A stretch of 64,000 nucleotides of DNA from Glycomyces algeriensis (GTDB lineage Bacteria > Actinomycetota > Actinomycetes > Mycobacteriales > Micromonosporaceae), in assembly GCF_027622855.1 (NCBI RefSeq), contig NZ_JAPZVR010000002.1, forward strand, positions 1 through 64,000, read 5' to 3'. Positions within the stretch are counted from its first letter, which is position 1. The number at the start of each line of letters is the position of its first letter. This document shows positions 17,401-24,813 of this stretch, piece by piece. The notes beneath the pieces are model-generated. The model saw nothing but the letters and a program-made list of their open reading frames with translations. It did not search any database and had not been told where the DNA came from. Made by a program: the position numbers and the translations under genes.

Positions 17401-18578
17401 GGGTTGTCCATGAAGCGGCCGCCCTCGGAGGACTCGCCGGTGGAGACCCAGGGGCCGTAGGAGTACGCGGGGTCGCGCAGGTACTTCAGGTCGTCGATGA
17501 ACATCGGCACGGTGAGGGCGATGGCGTTGTTGTAGCCGGTGACGCCCTCGATCGAGGTGGGGAACTGGAAGTCGTTGCCCGGGATGTCCGCGTCGAGGTA
17601 GTTGTAGCGCATCAGCCACCAGCGGTAGTAGATGAACTTCTTGTGGGCCTCGTCGGGGACGTCGAAGTAGGGGAGGTTGTCGGCCCACCACTGGTTGTAG
17701 GTCTGCACGTGGGTGGCGAAGGCGTCGTCCGGGGCGGCCGCCTTGTAGGCCTCGTACTCGGTGGTCGAACCGGGCAGTTCGGTGGCGACCATGCCGAGCT
17801 GGACTTTGAAGGTGGCCGATTCGCCTTGGGCGAGTTCGAGTTCGCCCGTGAGCGCGCCTGCTTCGGGGGCGAGGCCGGTGCCGGAGAGGCGCGGGAAGAC
17901 GGTGGTGAGGCGCTCGCCGCGGGAGTTCTGCACGTCGAGGACGCCGGTGAGCTCGTCTCCCGACGCCTGCCAGGCGAAGTCGGAGTCGACGCGGACCGGC
18001 ACGGTGGCGGCGGCGCCGTCGTTGCGCACGGTCACGTTGGCGACGGCGACGTTCTCGTCCGTGATGAACTTCTGCACTTCGGCGGTGAGGTCGCCGCCCT
18101 CGTGGACGCTGGTCCAGTGACTGGGGGTCTGGCGGCGCTGGGCGGGGACCTCGGTGAAGTCGGCGTCCCCGATGTCGATCGTGAAGCCGTCGGTGTTCGA
18201 GGCGCGGTCGAAGAACGGGTCGTAGTAGGCGAGCTGGCCGCCGAAGCCGATCACGTCGGGGTCGTGGACGCGCATGAGGAGGGCCCGGCCGCGGGTCATG
18301 AGCCACTGGTCGCCGGCGGGGTCGGCGCCTTCGCGGGCGAGCAGGCGGTCCATCCAGAAGTCGGTGCCGTCGGCCTCGGCCTCGAACATGGCGGGCATCA
18401 TGCCGTTCACGTCGTAGGGCACCGGCTCGGGCGGAACGGCGTCGCCGCCGGTGAACTCGGGGTAGCCGATGGTCTGCTGCGCCGAGGCGGGCCCGGCGGC
18501 GGCGACCGCGAGGCCGGAAGCGAGGACCAGGGATGCGGCGGTGGCGAGGAGTCGGGTGGACGTGGGGCGATGCACCAT
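14499..18578 (-). CDS. Large secreted multidomain glycosidase, MGH1-like (1359 aa)
   Basis: First gene of the sugar operon. A signal peptide (about residues 1-34, ending GPASAQQ) leads to an (alpha/alpha)6 catalytic region of about 750 residues resembling the MGH1/GH63-like clan, with TSIEGVTGYNNAIALTVPMF and a C-terminal SIWTYVEDVAGLRPR. After it come a discoidin-like module (about 830-960), a PKD/Ig-like domain (about 970-1060), a second discoidin-like module (about 1065-1190) nearly matching the one in GH43, and two bacterial Ig-like (Big_4-type) repeats, each with an LPPTV segment. The start at 18578 is fixed by GGAGG 7 nt upstream and the signal peptide. The glycosidase family number and linkage are not certain. 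Confidence 0.85.
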   Translation of the reverse strand: MVHRPTSTRLLATAASLVLASGLAVAAAGPASAQQTIGYPEFTGGDAVPPEPVPYDVNGMMPAMFEAEADGTDFWMDRLLAREGADPAGDQWLMTRGRALLMRVHDPDVIGFGGQLAYYDPFFDRASNTDGFTIDIGDADFTEVPAQRRQTPSHWTSVHEGGDLTAEVQKFITDENVAVANVTVRNDGAAATVPVRVDSDFAWQASGDELTGVLDVQNSRGERLTTVFPRLSGTGLAPEAGALTGELELAQGESATFKVQLGMVATELPGSTTEYEAYKAAAPDDAFATHVQTYNQWWADNLPYFDVPDEAHKKFIYYRWWLMRYNYLDADIPGNDFQFPTSIEGVTGYNNAIALTVPMFIDDLKYLRDPAYSYGPWVSTGESSEGGRFMDNPGDPENWSNSYTQYIAEAAWRSYQVHGGPEEVAGHLARYAEGDVKGQLEAFDSNGNHLIEYDWGAMTGNDADAVSFHWRDGDLDRAESAYQYSGAMAAAEAYELVGDTAKAAEMRALAESIQTALTEVLWNPDTQLFEHVHVESGDHVPWKEINNYYPFSVGAIPNEAPYTDALRLFEDPDQYPVFPFYTANQADKAEAAEQGDPGSNNFSQINSTVQFRLFSSAIRDYDQDSITPEDYKQLLYWNAWSTYIGGDTAWPDANEFWADWNPANESIDYRSWIHHTTLGSSIWTYVEDVAGLRPRTDDKVELSPIDIGWDHFTVNNLRYRDSDLSIIWDRPGDGKVHYQGIPEGYSVYIDGKRAFTLDSLVPAVWDPDTGRVALPEGGKTLKSKKMKDLSAPEEVELDGRVVDVFNKAGADLEGDAENLAEGRTATASHTANGSSVAGAVDGTTVNAPYWSSAGSGNDTDWYEVDLGGTVRVDEARLYFYRDRTVDGLAEPAVYQVQYHDGTDWATIEDQAKTPAVPQANYNLVQFPEVSTDRIRVLMDHQDGHATGLKEVQVVHSGHGAEPPANTAPYALARQDLQFRQPMQARLTGTVKDDGLPLSGALTSEWSMAAGPGAVVFEDPAASATIATFTEPGTYTLELTASDGTAEATSTVDVVVAEPDDRTNAALFAAPTASYTSPWENVTAVNDGLDPPRSNDGGNPRWGTWPEEGEQWVQLDWDTPVRVDSSDMYFLDDGGGVRTPASWRLQYRDGETWKDVTTTDAYGTAADQYNQVAFEPVTTTALRAVLQSGGASVGVLEWKAFAEAPQQVRAVHQPTTVGSVPDLPPTVTCVYADGTRLEQPVVWQQLTPGDVDEPATHVEVGGLVTGLALPAQATVHVRLHDQVAITALEAEAVTTVAGSAPQLPPTVTAVYNDGSKDNVSTAVTWEAVDPADYAQPGTFTVQGTIAGTSIAAEATVIVVS

Positions 18579-18627
18579 TGCGTGCCTCCGGGGAAGGATG
18601 CGGGGCGTGCCGAGGGGCCGAAAGGGT

Positions 18628-18698
18628 CCGAAAAGCTTTTCGGTCATTGCGTCGCCACCGATGCTATGGGTCACGCCGCAGCGATGTCAATGCATTGA
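18628..18698 (-). promoter_or_regulatory. Promoter and LacI-type operators of the polysaccharide operon
   Basis: On the minus strand TTGACA (18690-18685) and TAGCAT (18666-18661) are separated by 18 nt, placing transcription start near 18654. A perfect 16-bp palindrome CCGAAAAGCTTTTCGG lies at 18628-18643, about 10-25 nt inside the transcript. A perfect 12-bp palindrome TCAATGCATTGA (18687-18698) overlaps the -35 box. The position fits repression by the divergent LacI protein. Confidence 0.7.
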
Positions 18699-18726
18699 TC
18701 GCCATGAATTCACTCCGAGGAGCGGA

Positions 18727-18768
18727 CCGAAAGCCGGTTCGGCAACGTTTCGGCCGGTCGGCTACAGT
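18727..18768 (+). promoter_or_regulatory. Candidate lacI promoter with operator half-sites
   Basis: CCGAAA (18727-18732) and TTTCGG (18748-18753) form a spaced dyad using the same half-site as the operon operator at 18628-18643. A -10-like TACAGT follows at 18763-18768. This suggests autoregulation of the LacI gene. Confidence 0.4.
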
Positions 18769-18841
18769 CGAGCCCAGCCCGGAGGAAATCCGGCCGCCGC
18801 CGCGGGCGGCGCCGGCCCGGGCTCCGGCAGAAGGAGGACGA

Positions 18842-19870
18842 GTGGCCCGAACCCCCGCGCCGCGCGGCACGCGCGCCGCCACACTGTCCGATGTGGCCCG
18901 ACTGGCGGGCGTCTCGGTGGCGACGGCCTCCAAGGCGCTCAACGGACGCAACCACGTGCACCCCCAGACCCGCGAGCGGGTCATGCAGGCCGCCGCGCAG
19001 CTCTCCTTCTCCCCCAACTCCCTCGCCCGGGGGCTCCTCGCCGGCCGGACGGGCACCGTCGGGCTCCTCACCTCGGACCTCGTGGGCCGCTTCAGCCTCC
19101 CGATCCTCATGGGCGCTGAGGACGCGTTCGGCGCGGGCCAGGTGTCGGTGTTCCTGTGCGACGCGCGCGGCGACGCGATCCGCGAGCGCCACCATGTGCA
19201 GGCGCTCCTGAGCCGCCGCGTGGACGGCCTCATCGTGGTGGGCTCCTCCACGAACCCGCGGCCGCCCCTGGCCGATGCCGTTGACGTGCCGGTCGTGTAC
19301 GCCTACGCCCCTTCCGAAGCGCCCGAGGACCTCTCGATCGTGCCCGACAACGTGAACGCCGGCCGCATGGCCGTCGAGCACCTCATCGCCTGCGGCCGCA
19401 CCAGGATCGCGCACATCAGCGGCGACCGCGAGTACAGCGCCGCCCGCGACCGCGCGGCGGGAGCCCAGGCCGCCCTCGACGCCGCCGGCCTGGAGCTCGT
19501 GGGCGAAGTCGCCTACGGCGCCTGGGAAGAGGGCTGGGGCCGCGCGGCCGCCGGAATGCTCCTCGACCGCGAACCTGACGTCGACGCCGTGCTGTGCGGC
19601 TCCGACCAGGTCGCCCGCGGCGTGCTCGACACGCTGCGCGAGCGCGGCCGCCGGGTCCCCGAGGACGTGGCGGTCATGGGCTTCGACAACTGGGACGTGC
19701 TCGCCACCGGCGCCCGCCCGCAGCTCACCAGTGTGGACATGAACCTCGAGGAGCTCGGCCGCGCCGCCGCCCGGGCCCTGTTCGAGGCGATCGACGCCGA
19801 GCACGGCCGCGCCGTCCACACCGTCCAGTGCCGCGTCGTCGTCAGGGGCTCCACCGCGTCCGCAGGCTGA
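18842..19870 (+). CDS. LacI-family regulator of the polysaccharide locus (342 aa)
   Basis: DNA-binding repressor with the LacI N-terminal helix-turn-helix (TLSDVARLAGVSVATASKAL, about residues 14-33) and a hinge region (SPNSLARGLLAGRTGTVGLL) joined to a periplasmic-binding-like sugar domain. Effector-domain landmarks include GSDQVARGVLDTLRERG and AVMGFDNWD near the C-terminus. The GTG at 18842 is set by AAGGAGG ending 4 nt before it. It is divergent from the GH/ABC operon, whose promoter carries palindromes of the right size, so it most likely represses that operon until an arabino-oligosaccharide or similar sugar is present. Confidence 0.9.
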   Translation: MARTPAPRGTRAATLSDVARLAGVSVATASKALNGRNHVHPQTRERVMQAAAQLSFSPNSLARGLLAGRTGTVGLLTSDLVGRFSLPILMGAEDAFGAGQVSVFLCDARGDAIRERHHVQALLSRRVDGLIVVGSSTNPRPPLADAVDVPVVYAYAPSEAPEDLSIVPDNVNAGRMAVEHLIACGRTRIAHISGDREYSAARDRAAGAQAALDAAGLELVGEVAYGAWEEGWGRAAAGMLLDREPDVDAVLCGSDQVARGVLDTLRERGRRVPEDVAVMGFDNWDVLATGARPQLTSVDMNLEELGRAAARALFEAIDAEHGRAVHTVQCRVVVRGSTASAG

Positions 19871-19904
19871 CACGCCATCCGGGCCGGCGCTCACCGGTCC
19901 GGCT

Positions 19905-20465
19905 CTAGCGCGCGGGCACGTGGCAGTCGGCGAGGTGGTCGTCGACCATGCCGATCGCCTGCATCATCGCATAGGCGGTGGTGGGGCCGACGAACTTGAA
20001 GCCGCGCTTCTTGAGCGCCTTCGCGAGCGCGGTCGACTCGGGGGTCACGGCGGGCACGTCGGTGATCCGCGCCGGGCGCGCCCGCGGTTCGGGGGCGAAG
20101 GACCACACGAAGTCGCTCAGTCCGCCGTCCAGCTCGGCGGCGGCCTTGGCGTTCGCGATGGTCGCGTCGATCTTCATGCGGTTGCGCACGATGCCCGCGT
20201 CGCCGAGGAGCCTCGCCGCGTCGGCCTCGGTGAACGCGGCGACCTTCGCGATCGAGAAGTCCGCGAACGCCTTCCTGAACGCCTCGCGCTTGCGCAGGAT
20301 CACCAGCCAGGACAGGCCGGACTGGAAGGCCTCGAGGCTGACCCGCTCGAACAAGGCGTCGTCGCCGCGGATCGGGCGGCCCCACTCCTGGTCGTGGTAG
20401 TCCCGGTAGACCTCGGGGGTCTCACCCCAGGGGCACCGTGTGAGGCCGTCGCCTGCATTGCTCAC
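19905..20465 (-). CDS. tag: DNA-3-methyladenine glycosylase I (186 aa)
   Basis: Base-excision repair glycosylase that removes 3-methyladenine. The Tag-family landmarks are complete: N-terminal RCPWG with the zinc Cys, YHDQEWG with the zinc His and conserved Glu/Trp, FQSGLSWLVILRKREAFRKAF, and the C-terminal DDHLADCH supplying the last zinc ligands. Length is normal. The GTG at 20465 is preceded by GGGAG at 5-nt spacing. It is convergent with the lacI gene and divergent from a GNAT gene across 145 bp. Confidence 0.93.
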   Translation of the reverse strand: MSNAGDGLTRCPWGETPEVYRDYHDQEWGRPIRGDDALFERVSLEAFQSGLSWLVILRKREAFRKAFADFSIAKVAAFTEADAARLLGDAGIVRNRMKIDATIANAKAAAELDGGLSDFVWSFAPEPRARPARITDVPAVTPESTALAKALKKRGFKFVGPTTAYAMMQAIGMVDDHLADCHVPAR

Positions 20466-20556
20466 CTTGACTCCCGTCCCTCGTGCGAACCGCCCCGAGC
20501 GTACGCGCCGCCACCGACGATTCCCTCCGCCACACTCCTGGACCGTCGGACCCTTG

Positions 20557-20579
20557 TTGCAAGATACTTGCAATAGAGT
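20557..20579 (+). promoter_or_regulatory. Operator TTGCAAG-ATA-CTTGCAA abutting a -10 box
   Basis: A perfect inverted repeat with 7-bp arms (20557-20573) directly touches TAGAGT (20574-20579), the likely -10 box of the downstream GNAT gene. Its size fits a dimeric repressor such as a MarR-type protein, but no regulator gene is adjacent. Confidence 0.5.
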
Positions 20580-20610
20580 CGTGCCAGTCCCCGACGCGAA
20601 GGAGCCCCCA

Positions 20611-21264
20611 ATGACCACCACGCCCACCGGCCACGCCCTCCCCGACCTCGTCATGGCCTGGGGCCGCGGCCGCGCCCACTCGCGGACCACCGCCCGTCCC
20701 GAGCCGATCGACGGCGGGTTCCGGGTCGCGGTCGGGCCGCCCAGCACCGAGGTCCGCGAGGTCCTCCACACGTACACCCCGGAGTCGCTGGCCGCCACCG
20801 CGGCCCGGCTCGACGAGCCCGGTCATCAGGTGATGATCGCGGGGCCCTCCGCGCTGCTCGCGTCGGCGGTGCCCTCGACCTGGACTATGGACGAGGGCGG
20901 CCACCTCATGACCGTCGAGTTCGCCCAGGACCCATACGCGGTGCCCGAGGAGTACCGGCTCCTGCTGGAGACCGAGGGCCCGCTCACCGTCGCGCGCGTG
21001 TTCCACCGCAACGGCGACCTGGCCGGCTCCGCGCGCCTGGGCCGCGACGAAACGTTCGGCGTCTTCGACAAGGTCGTCACCGCCCCCGCCCACCAGCGCC
21101 GCGGCCTCGGCTCGCTCATGATGCGGGCGCTGTCGGGAAACGCTTACGCGCAGGGCATGCGGTTCGGGCTGCTCGTGGGCAGCGACGACGGCCGGGCGCT
21201 GTACGAGCACCTCGGCTGGTCCTTCGTCTCGGACTTCCCCGGGGCGCGCAGCAAGCGCGTTTAG
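20611..21264 (+). CDS. GNAT-family N-acetyltransferase (217 aa)
   Basis: Acetyl-CoA-dependent acetyltransferase. The C-terminal half carries the GNAT core, with TVARVFHRNGDLAGSARL (beta strands), the acetyl-CoA loop VVTAPAHQRRGLGSLMM (Q/RxxGxG/A type) and the terminal ALYEHLGWSF strand-helix. The N-terminal 90 residues are less conserved. AAGGAG lies 7 nt before the ATG. The substrate is not predictable. It is probably controlled by the palindrome overlapping its promoter. Confidence 0.85.
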   Translation: MTTTPTGHALPDLVMAWGRGRAHSRTTARPEPIDGGFRVAVGPPSTEVREVLHTYTPESLAATAARLDEPGHQVMIAGPSALLASAVPSTWTMDEGGHLMTVEFAQDPYAVPEEYRLLLETEGPLTVARVFHRNGDLAGSARLGRDETFGVFDKVVTAPAHQRRGLGSLMMRALSGNAYAQGMRFGLLVGSDDGRALYEHLGWSFVSDFPGARSKRV

Positions 21265-21307
21265 CGATTCGCTTGCCGCCCGTCCGCGGCGCTGCGAAAG
21301 TGTGGCC

Positions 21308-22141
21308 ATGACGAGCGGAAACGAGCACGCCGCGGCATGGATCGCGGCCAACCGCGCGATGTGGGACGAGCGCGTCCCGCTGCACGCCGCCAGCGCCCTT
21401 TACGACCAGGAGGGTTTCCGCGCGGGGCGCGACGAGATCCGCGACTTCGAGGCGGCCGAGGTCGGCGACGTCACGGGCAAGCGCCTCCTGCACCTGCAGT
21501 GCCACATGGGGCAGGACACGCTCTCGTGGGCGCGCCGGGGTGCGGCGAGCGTGGTGGGGCTGGACTTCTCCGCGCCCGCGATCGTGGTCGCGCGGGGCCT
21601 GGCGGCGGACATCGGGTTCGCCGACCGCGCGGTGTTCGTGGTCTCGGACGTGTACGAGGCACCCGCGGCCGTACCGGACGAGGACTACGACATCGTCTAT
21701 ACGGGCATCGGGGCGCTGTACTGGCTGCCGGACATCGAGCGGTGGGCGGCGACGGCCGCGTCGCTGGTCGCGCCGGGCGGCTTCCTGTACCTGGCCGAGT
21801 TCCACCCGTTCCTGAACGTGTTCGGCTGGGAGAGCGTGACCGAGGCCAAGGAGGACTACTTCCGCTCCGATGCGCTGGTCACGGACGAGCCGGGCTCGTA
21901 CGTCGAGATCGAGGCGGAGACCATCGACAACCTGAGCTATGCGCGGATCCACACGCTCGGCGACATCGTCTCGGCGATCTGCGCCGCCGGACTGCGGCTC
22001 GAGTTCCTGCACGAGCACGAGGTGACGGTGTTCCAGCAGTTCCCCGAGCTCGTGCGGGGCGAGGACGGGTACTTCAGGCTGCCGGAGGGGCGGCCGCGGC
22101 TGCCGCTGATGTACTCGCTGAAGGCGTCCCGGCCCGCGTAG
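21308..22141 (+). CDS. Class I SAM-dependent methyltransferase (277 aa)
   Basis: Rossmann-fold methyltransferase. Motif I is LLHLQCHMGQDTLSWARRG, with the motif II Asp in VVGLDFS, and the post-motif region DEDYDIVYTGIGALYWLPDI is typical of Methyltransf_11/25 enzymes. Related actinobacterial proteins of this length are annotated only as methyltransferases; the acceptor is unknown. The ATG at 21308 is chosen; a GTG two codons upstream (21302) is also possible, and neither has a strong Shine-Dalgarno sequence. It lies 43 nt after the GNAT gene and may be co-transcribed. Confidence 0.85.
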   Translation: MTSGNEHAAAWIAANRAMWDERVPLHAASALYDQEGFRAGRDEIRDFEAAEVGDVTGKRLLHLQCHMGQDTLSWARRGAASVVGLDFSAPAIVVARGLAADIGFADRAVFVVSDVYEAPAAVPDEDYDIVYTGIGALYWLPDIERWAATAASLVAPGGFLYLAEFHPFLNVFGWESVTEAKEDYFRSDALVTDEPGSYVEIEAETIDNLSYARIHTLGDIVSAICAAGLRLEFLHEHEVTVFQQFPELVRGEDGYFRLPEGRPRLPLMYSLKASRPA

Positions 22142-22237
22142 GCCCCGTTTCTCCGAGGTTCCTTTGACACGGCTCCGAGTGCGGGCGATGGTTTCGCCCG
22201 CATCATTCGGTGGACGAACTGCCGGAAGGGGCACACG

Positions 22238-23203
22238 GTGAGGAAGAAGCAGCTGGAGACGCCGACGTACGAGGGCCGTCAGTACGCGAAGCGGGACGAG
22301 GAGCTGGTCGACCAGGGCCTGCAATTCGACATCGGGACGCTCCTGAGCCGCCGCGGGGTGCTCTTCGCCGGGGCGGGCGCCGCGGTGGCGGGGCTCGCGG
22401 CCTGCGGTGCCGCGGACACGGAGTCCGGATCGGAGGCGTCGGCCTCCACCGGGGGCCTGGCCGAGATCCCGGAGGAGACCGCGGGGCCGTACCCGGGTGA
22501 CGGCTCGAACGGGCCGGACGTGCTCGAGGAGAGCGGCATCGTGCGCAGCGACATCCGGTCGAGCTTCGGCACGGGCAGCGCGACCGCCGAGGGGGTGCGG
22601 TTGACCCTGCAGTTCACGGTGTACGACATGGCGAACGGGAACGTGCCGTTCGAGGGCGTCGCCGTCTACGCCTGGCACTGCACCCGCGAAGGCGAGTACT
22701 CGATGTACGGCGAAGGGCTGGAGAGCGAGAACTTCCTGCGGGGCGTGCAGATCGCCGACGCGGACGGCGTCGTGTCCTTCACCTCGGTCTACCCGGGCTG
22801 CTATTCGGGCCGCTGGCCGCACGTCCACTTCGAGGTGTACCCGGACGAGGCGTCGATCACCGACAGCGCCAATGCGATCGCGACGTCGCAGCTGGCGTTC
22901 CCCGAGGACGTCTGCGAGACCGTGTACGCGGAGGAGGGGTACGAGAGCTCCGTCGAGAACCTGGCGCAGATCACGCTGGAGTCGGACAACATCTTCAGCG
23001 ACGACGGCGGCGAGTCCCAGATGGGGACCGTGTCCGGCGACGTCGCGAACGGCTACACCGTCACCTTGGCGGTGGGCGTGGACACCTCGACCGAGGCGGG
23101 CGGCGGCGGTGCCGCGCCTTCAGGCGGCGGGGGCGAGCCGCCTTCGGGCGAGATGCCCTCCGGTGAGCCGCCTTCGGGCGAAGCGCCCGCGAACAACGGC
23201 TAG
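22238..23203 (+). CDS. Tat-exported lipoprotein of the intradiol-dioxygenase fold (321 aa)
   Basis: The N-terminus has about 35 cytoplasmic residues, a twin-arginine signal (LSRRGVLFAGAGAAVAG) and a lipobox-like GLAAC, so it is probably exported folded and anchored as a lipoprotein. The mature part resembles intradiol ring-cleavage dioxygenases: ETAGPYPG near the start, candidate iron-ligand Tyr residues in GEYSMYG and VYPGCYSG, and two His in WPHVHFEVY. The tail (about 285-321) is a low-complexity Gly/Pro/Ser/Glu repeat (PPSGE). Related secreted proteins are known in actinomycetes, some acting on catechol-type lignin products. GTG start at 22238 with an AAGGGG site. Confidence 0.82.
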   Translation: MRKKQLETPTYEGRQYAKRDEELVDQGLQFDIGTLLSRRGVLFAGAGAAVAGLAACGAADTESGSEASASTGGLAEIPEETAGPYPGDGSNGPDVLEESGIVRSDIRSSFGTGSATAEGVRLTLQFTVYDMANGNVPFEGVAVYAWHCTREGEYSMYGEGLESENFLRGVQIADADGVVSFTSVYPGCYSGRWPHVHFEVYPDEASITDSANAIATSQLAFPEDVCETVYAEEGYESSVENLAQITLESDNIFSDDGGESQMGTVSGDVANGYTVTLAVGVDTSTEAGGGGAAPSGGGGEPPSGEMPSGEPPSGEAPANNG

Positions 23204-23209
23204 GACGAC

Positions 23210-23236
23210 AGGCCGCTCCCGCGACGGGAGCGGCCT
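23210..23236. terminator. Bidirectional hairpin terminator
   Basis: AGGCCGCTCCCG (23210-23221) and CGGGAGCGGCCT (23225-23236) pair perfectly around CGA, between the convergent dioxygenase-like and glyoxalase-like genes. Confidence 0.8.
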
Positions 23237-23246
23237 TCGGCCCGCG

Positions 23247-23867
23247 TCAGTGCAGGACCACGAGTCCGGTCTCGCCGAAGACCGTAGCCACCAGTGAGGG
23301 CCGGTTCCCGGCCTTGACGGGGAGCTTCGCGCCGACGGCCGTGAGGTGCGGTTCGACCCGCTCGGGGTGCGGGTGCACGGCTTCGAGGCTCACCAGCGGC
23401 ACGACCGGCAGGTTCGCCGCCGGGTGCGCGGCCCGGCCCCAGTCGATGAGGAAGGGGACGAGCCCGGTCTGGCCGCGTTCGACGTCGAGCGTGAGCTTCC
23501 AGGAGAGCTGCTCGCCCCCCGGGGTCTGCCGCGACATCGCGTGCGGTTCGCCCGGGTCGAATCCGGCCTCGCGGGAGGCCGCGACGGCCGCGTCGATGTC
23601 GTCCACGCGCACGGCCCACGTCGCCAGGCGGGCCTCGCTGAGGTTGTCGATCCCGAAAGGCCGCGGCGCCTCCGGCGTCCCCTGCTCGGGGTCGGGGCCG
23701 ATGATCTCGAGGTAGCCGCCCTCGCCGAGGCCGAGCAGGAAGTTCCTGGTACCGAGGCCGGTATGGGCGCCGCCGGGGACCGGCCGGGTCCCGGTCAGGC
23801 GCGCGACTTCGGCGACCGTGGCCGCGAGGTCGGGCGTGGCGAGCACGAGGTGGTCGAGTGAGGACAT
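23247..23867 (-). CDS. Glyoxalase-like domain protein (206 aa)
   Basis: Protein of the vicinal-oxygen-chelate superfamily, closest to the Glyoxalase_3/VOC-like group: it starts MSSLDHLVLATPDLAATV and has the repeated beta-alpha-beta-beta pattern, with YLEIIGPDPEQ and the second-half WAVRVDDIDAAVAASREAGF. Such proteins are metal enzymes or binding proteins; no activity can be assigned. The ATG at 23867 is chosen because the fold begins directly there, although the frame stays open further upstream. It is 58 nt from the start of the gene to the stop of the TetR gene lying upstream on the same strand. Confidence 0.75.
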   Translation of the reverse strand: MSSLDHLVLATPDLAATVAEVARLTGTRPVPGGAHTGLGTRNFLLGLGEGGYLEIIGPDPEQGTPEAPRPFGIDNLSEARLATWAVRVDDIDAAVAASREAGFDPGEPHAMSRQTPGGEQLSWKLTLDVERGQTGLVPFLIDWGRAAHPAANLPVVPLVSLEAVHPHPERVEPHLTAVGAKLPVKAGNRPSLVATVFGETGLVVLH

Positions 23868-23925
23868 AGGCCGCAGTTTAGTCACCGTACGGCACTGGCG
23901 TAACGGGAGTCGCATACGTGCCGCC

Positions 23926-24720
23926 TCAGCGGCGCCCCGGGTCGGTGAGGGTCTGCAGCATGTCGTCCACGGGCTCGGCGAGGACCTGCTCCGCGGCCGC
24001 ACCGACCTCGGACTCGACATGGTGCAGGTAGTCGACGCGGCAGCCGTCCGGGCCGTAGGAGGCGTCGGGCGGAGGCGGCGGCGTCTCGCGGCGCATGAGG
24101 TCGCCGATGCCGTGCTCGAGCAGCCCGAAGGCGTGCTCCGCGGCCTCGACGGCCGCCGCGTGGATCTCCTCGACCGGGTCGCCGGCCAGGATCCGCCTGA
24201 CGTTGCCCTCGACGAGGATGTGCTGGGTGTGCAGCAGCTGCGAGGCGACCAGCCGGGAGGTGAGCGGGGTGTGCCCCTCCTCCATGAGCGCCTCGGCCAG
24301 GAGCACCGCCGACTGGCGGCGGTAGTCCATGGCCTTGATGAGCAGGGACGGGGTGGCGATGAGCAGGCGCTGCACCCGCAGGAACACCGGGCTGTCCGAC
24401 AGTCCCACCTGGGGCGCGCGGCGCTCCAGCAGGTGGAGGTAGTGGCCGCACAGGACCTCGTGCGGGGTCTGCCCGGTGGGGCGCTCGCGCACGATCCGGG
24501 CGGCGTCGCCGGTGTGGTGCTTCATGCCGCCGATGACGAGGTCTTCCTTCGACGGGAAGTAGTTGAACACCGTGGCCTTCGAGACCTCGGCCGCCGCGGC
24601 GATCTCGGCCACGGACACGTCTTCGAAGCCGCTCTCCTCGAACAGTTCGAGCGCGGTCTTCCTCAACAGCTCCCAGGTCGCGTTCTTCTTGCGCTCACGC
24701 AGTCCCGCCTTGTGCTCCAC
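23926..24720 (-). CDS. TetR-family regulator of the ABC exporter (264 aa)
   Basis: Repressor with an N-terminal TetR helix-turn-helix (SVAEIAAAAEVSKATVFNYF, about residues 36-55) after a basic start, and a long C-terminal ligand domain ending in an extra Pro-rich, Asp-rich tail (about 205-264). The GTG at 24720 directly follows a TACAGT -10 box by 7 nt and lacks a Shine-Dalgarno sequence, so the message is probably leaderless. It is divergent from the two-gene ABC exporter across 93 AT-rich bases and is its likely repressor. Confidence 0.9.
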   Translation of the reverse strand: MEHKAGLRERKKNATWELLRKTALELFEESGFEDVSVAEIAAAAEVSKATVFNYFPSKEDLVIGGMKHHTGDAARIVRERPTGQTPHEVLCGHYLHLLERRAPQVGLSDSPVFLRVQRLLIATPSLLIKAMDYRRQSAVLLAEALMEEGHTPLTSRLVASQLLHTQHILVEGNVRRILAGDPVEEIHAAAVEAAEHAFGLLEHGIGDLMRRETPPPPPDASYGPDGCRVDYLHHVESEVGAAAEQVLAEPVDDMLQTLTDPGRR

Positions 24721-24726
24721 TCTTCA

Positions 24727-24806
24727 ACTGTACCAGACCAATATTTACTGAGCCAAAAAATACACTGGGAAAAAACTTGTACCCGGTCAAATTCTACTGC
24801 TATCCT
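24727..24806. promoter_or_regulatory. Divergent leaderless promoters, tetR and ABC exporter
   Basis: Plus strand: TTGTAC (24777-24782), 18-nt spacer, TATCCT (24801-24806), with the ATG 8 nt after the box. Minus strand: TTGGCT (24756-24751), 18-nt spacer, TACAGT (24732-24727), with the GTG 7 nt after the box. The stretch is markedly AT-rich compared with the window. Confidence 0.65.
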
Positions 24807-24813
24807 CGACCAC

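Noticed and set aside
15705-18698. 997-codon plus-strand open frame opposite the large glycosidase
   Set aside because: Repetitive Val/Gly/Glu/Asp-rich composition and full overlap with a secreted enzyme mark it as antisense noise.
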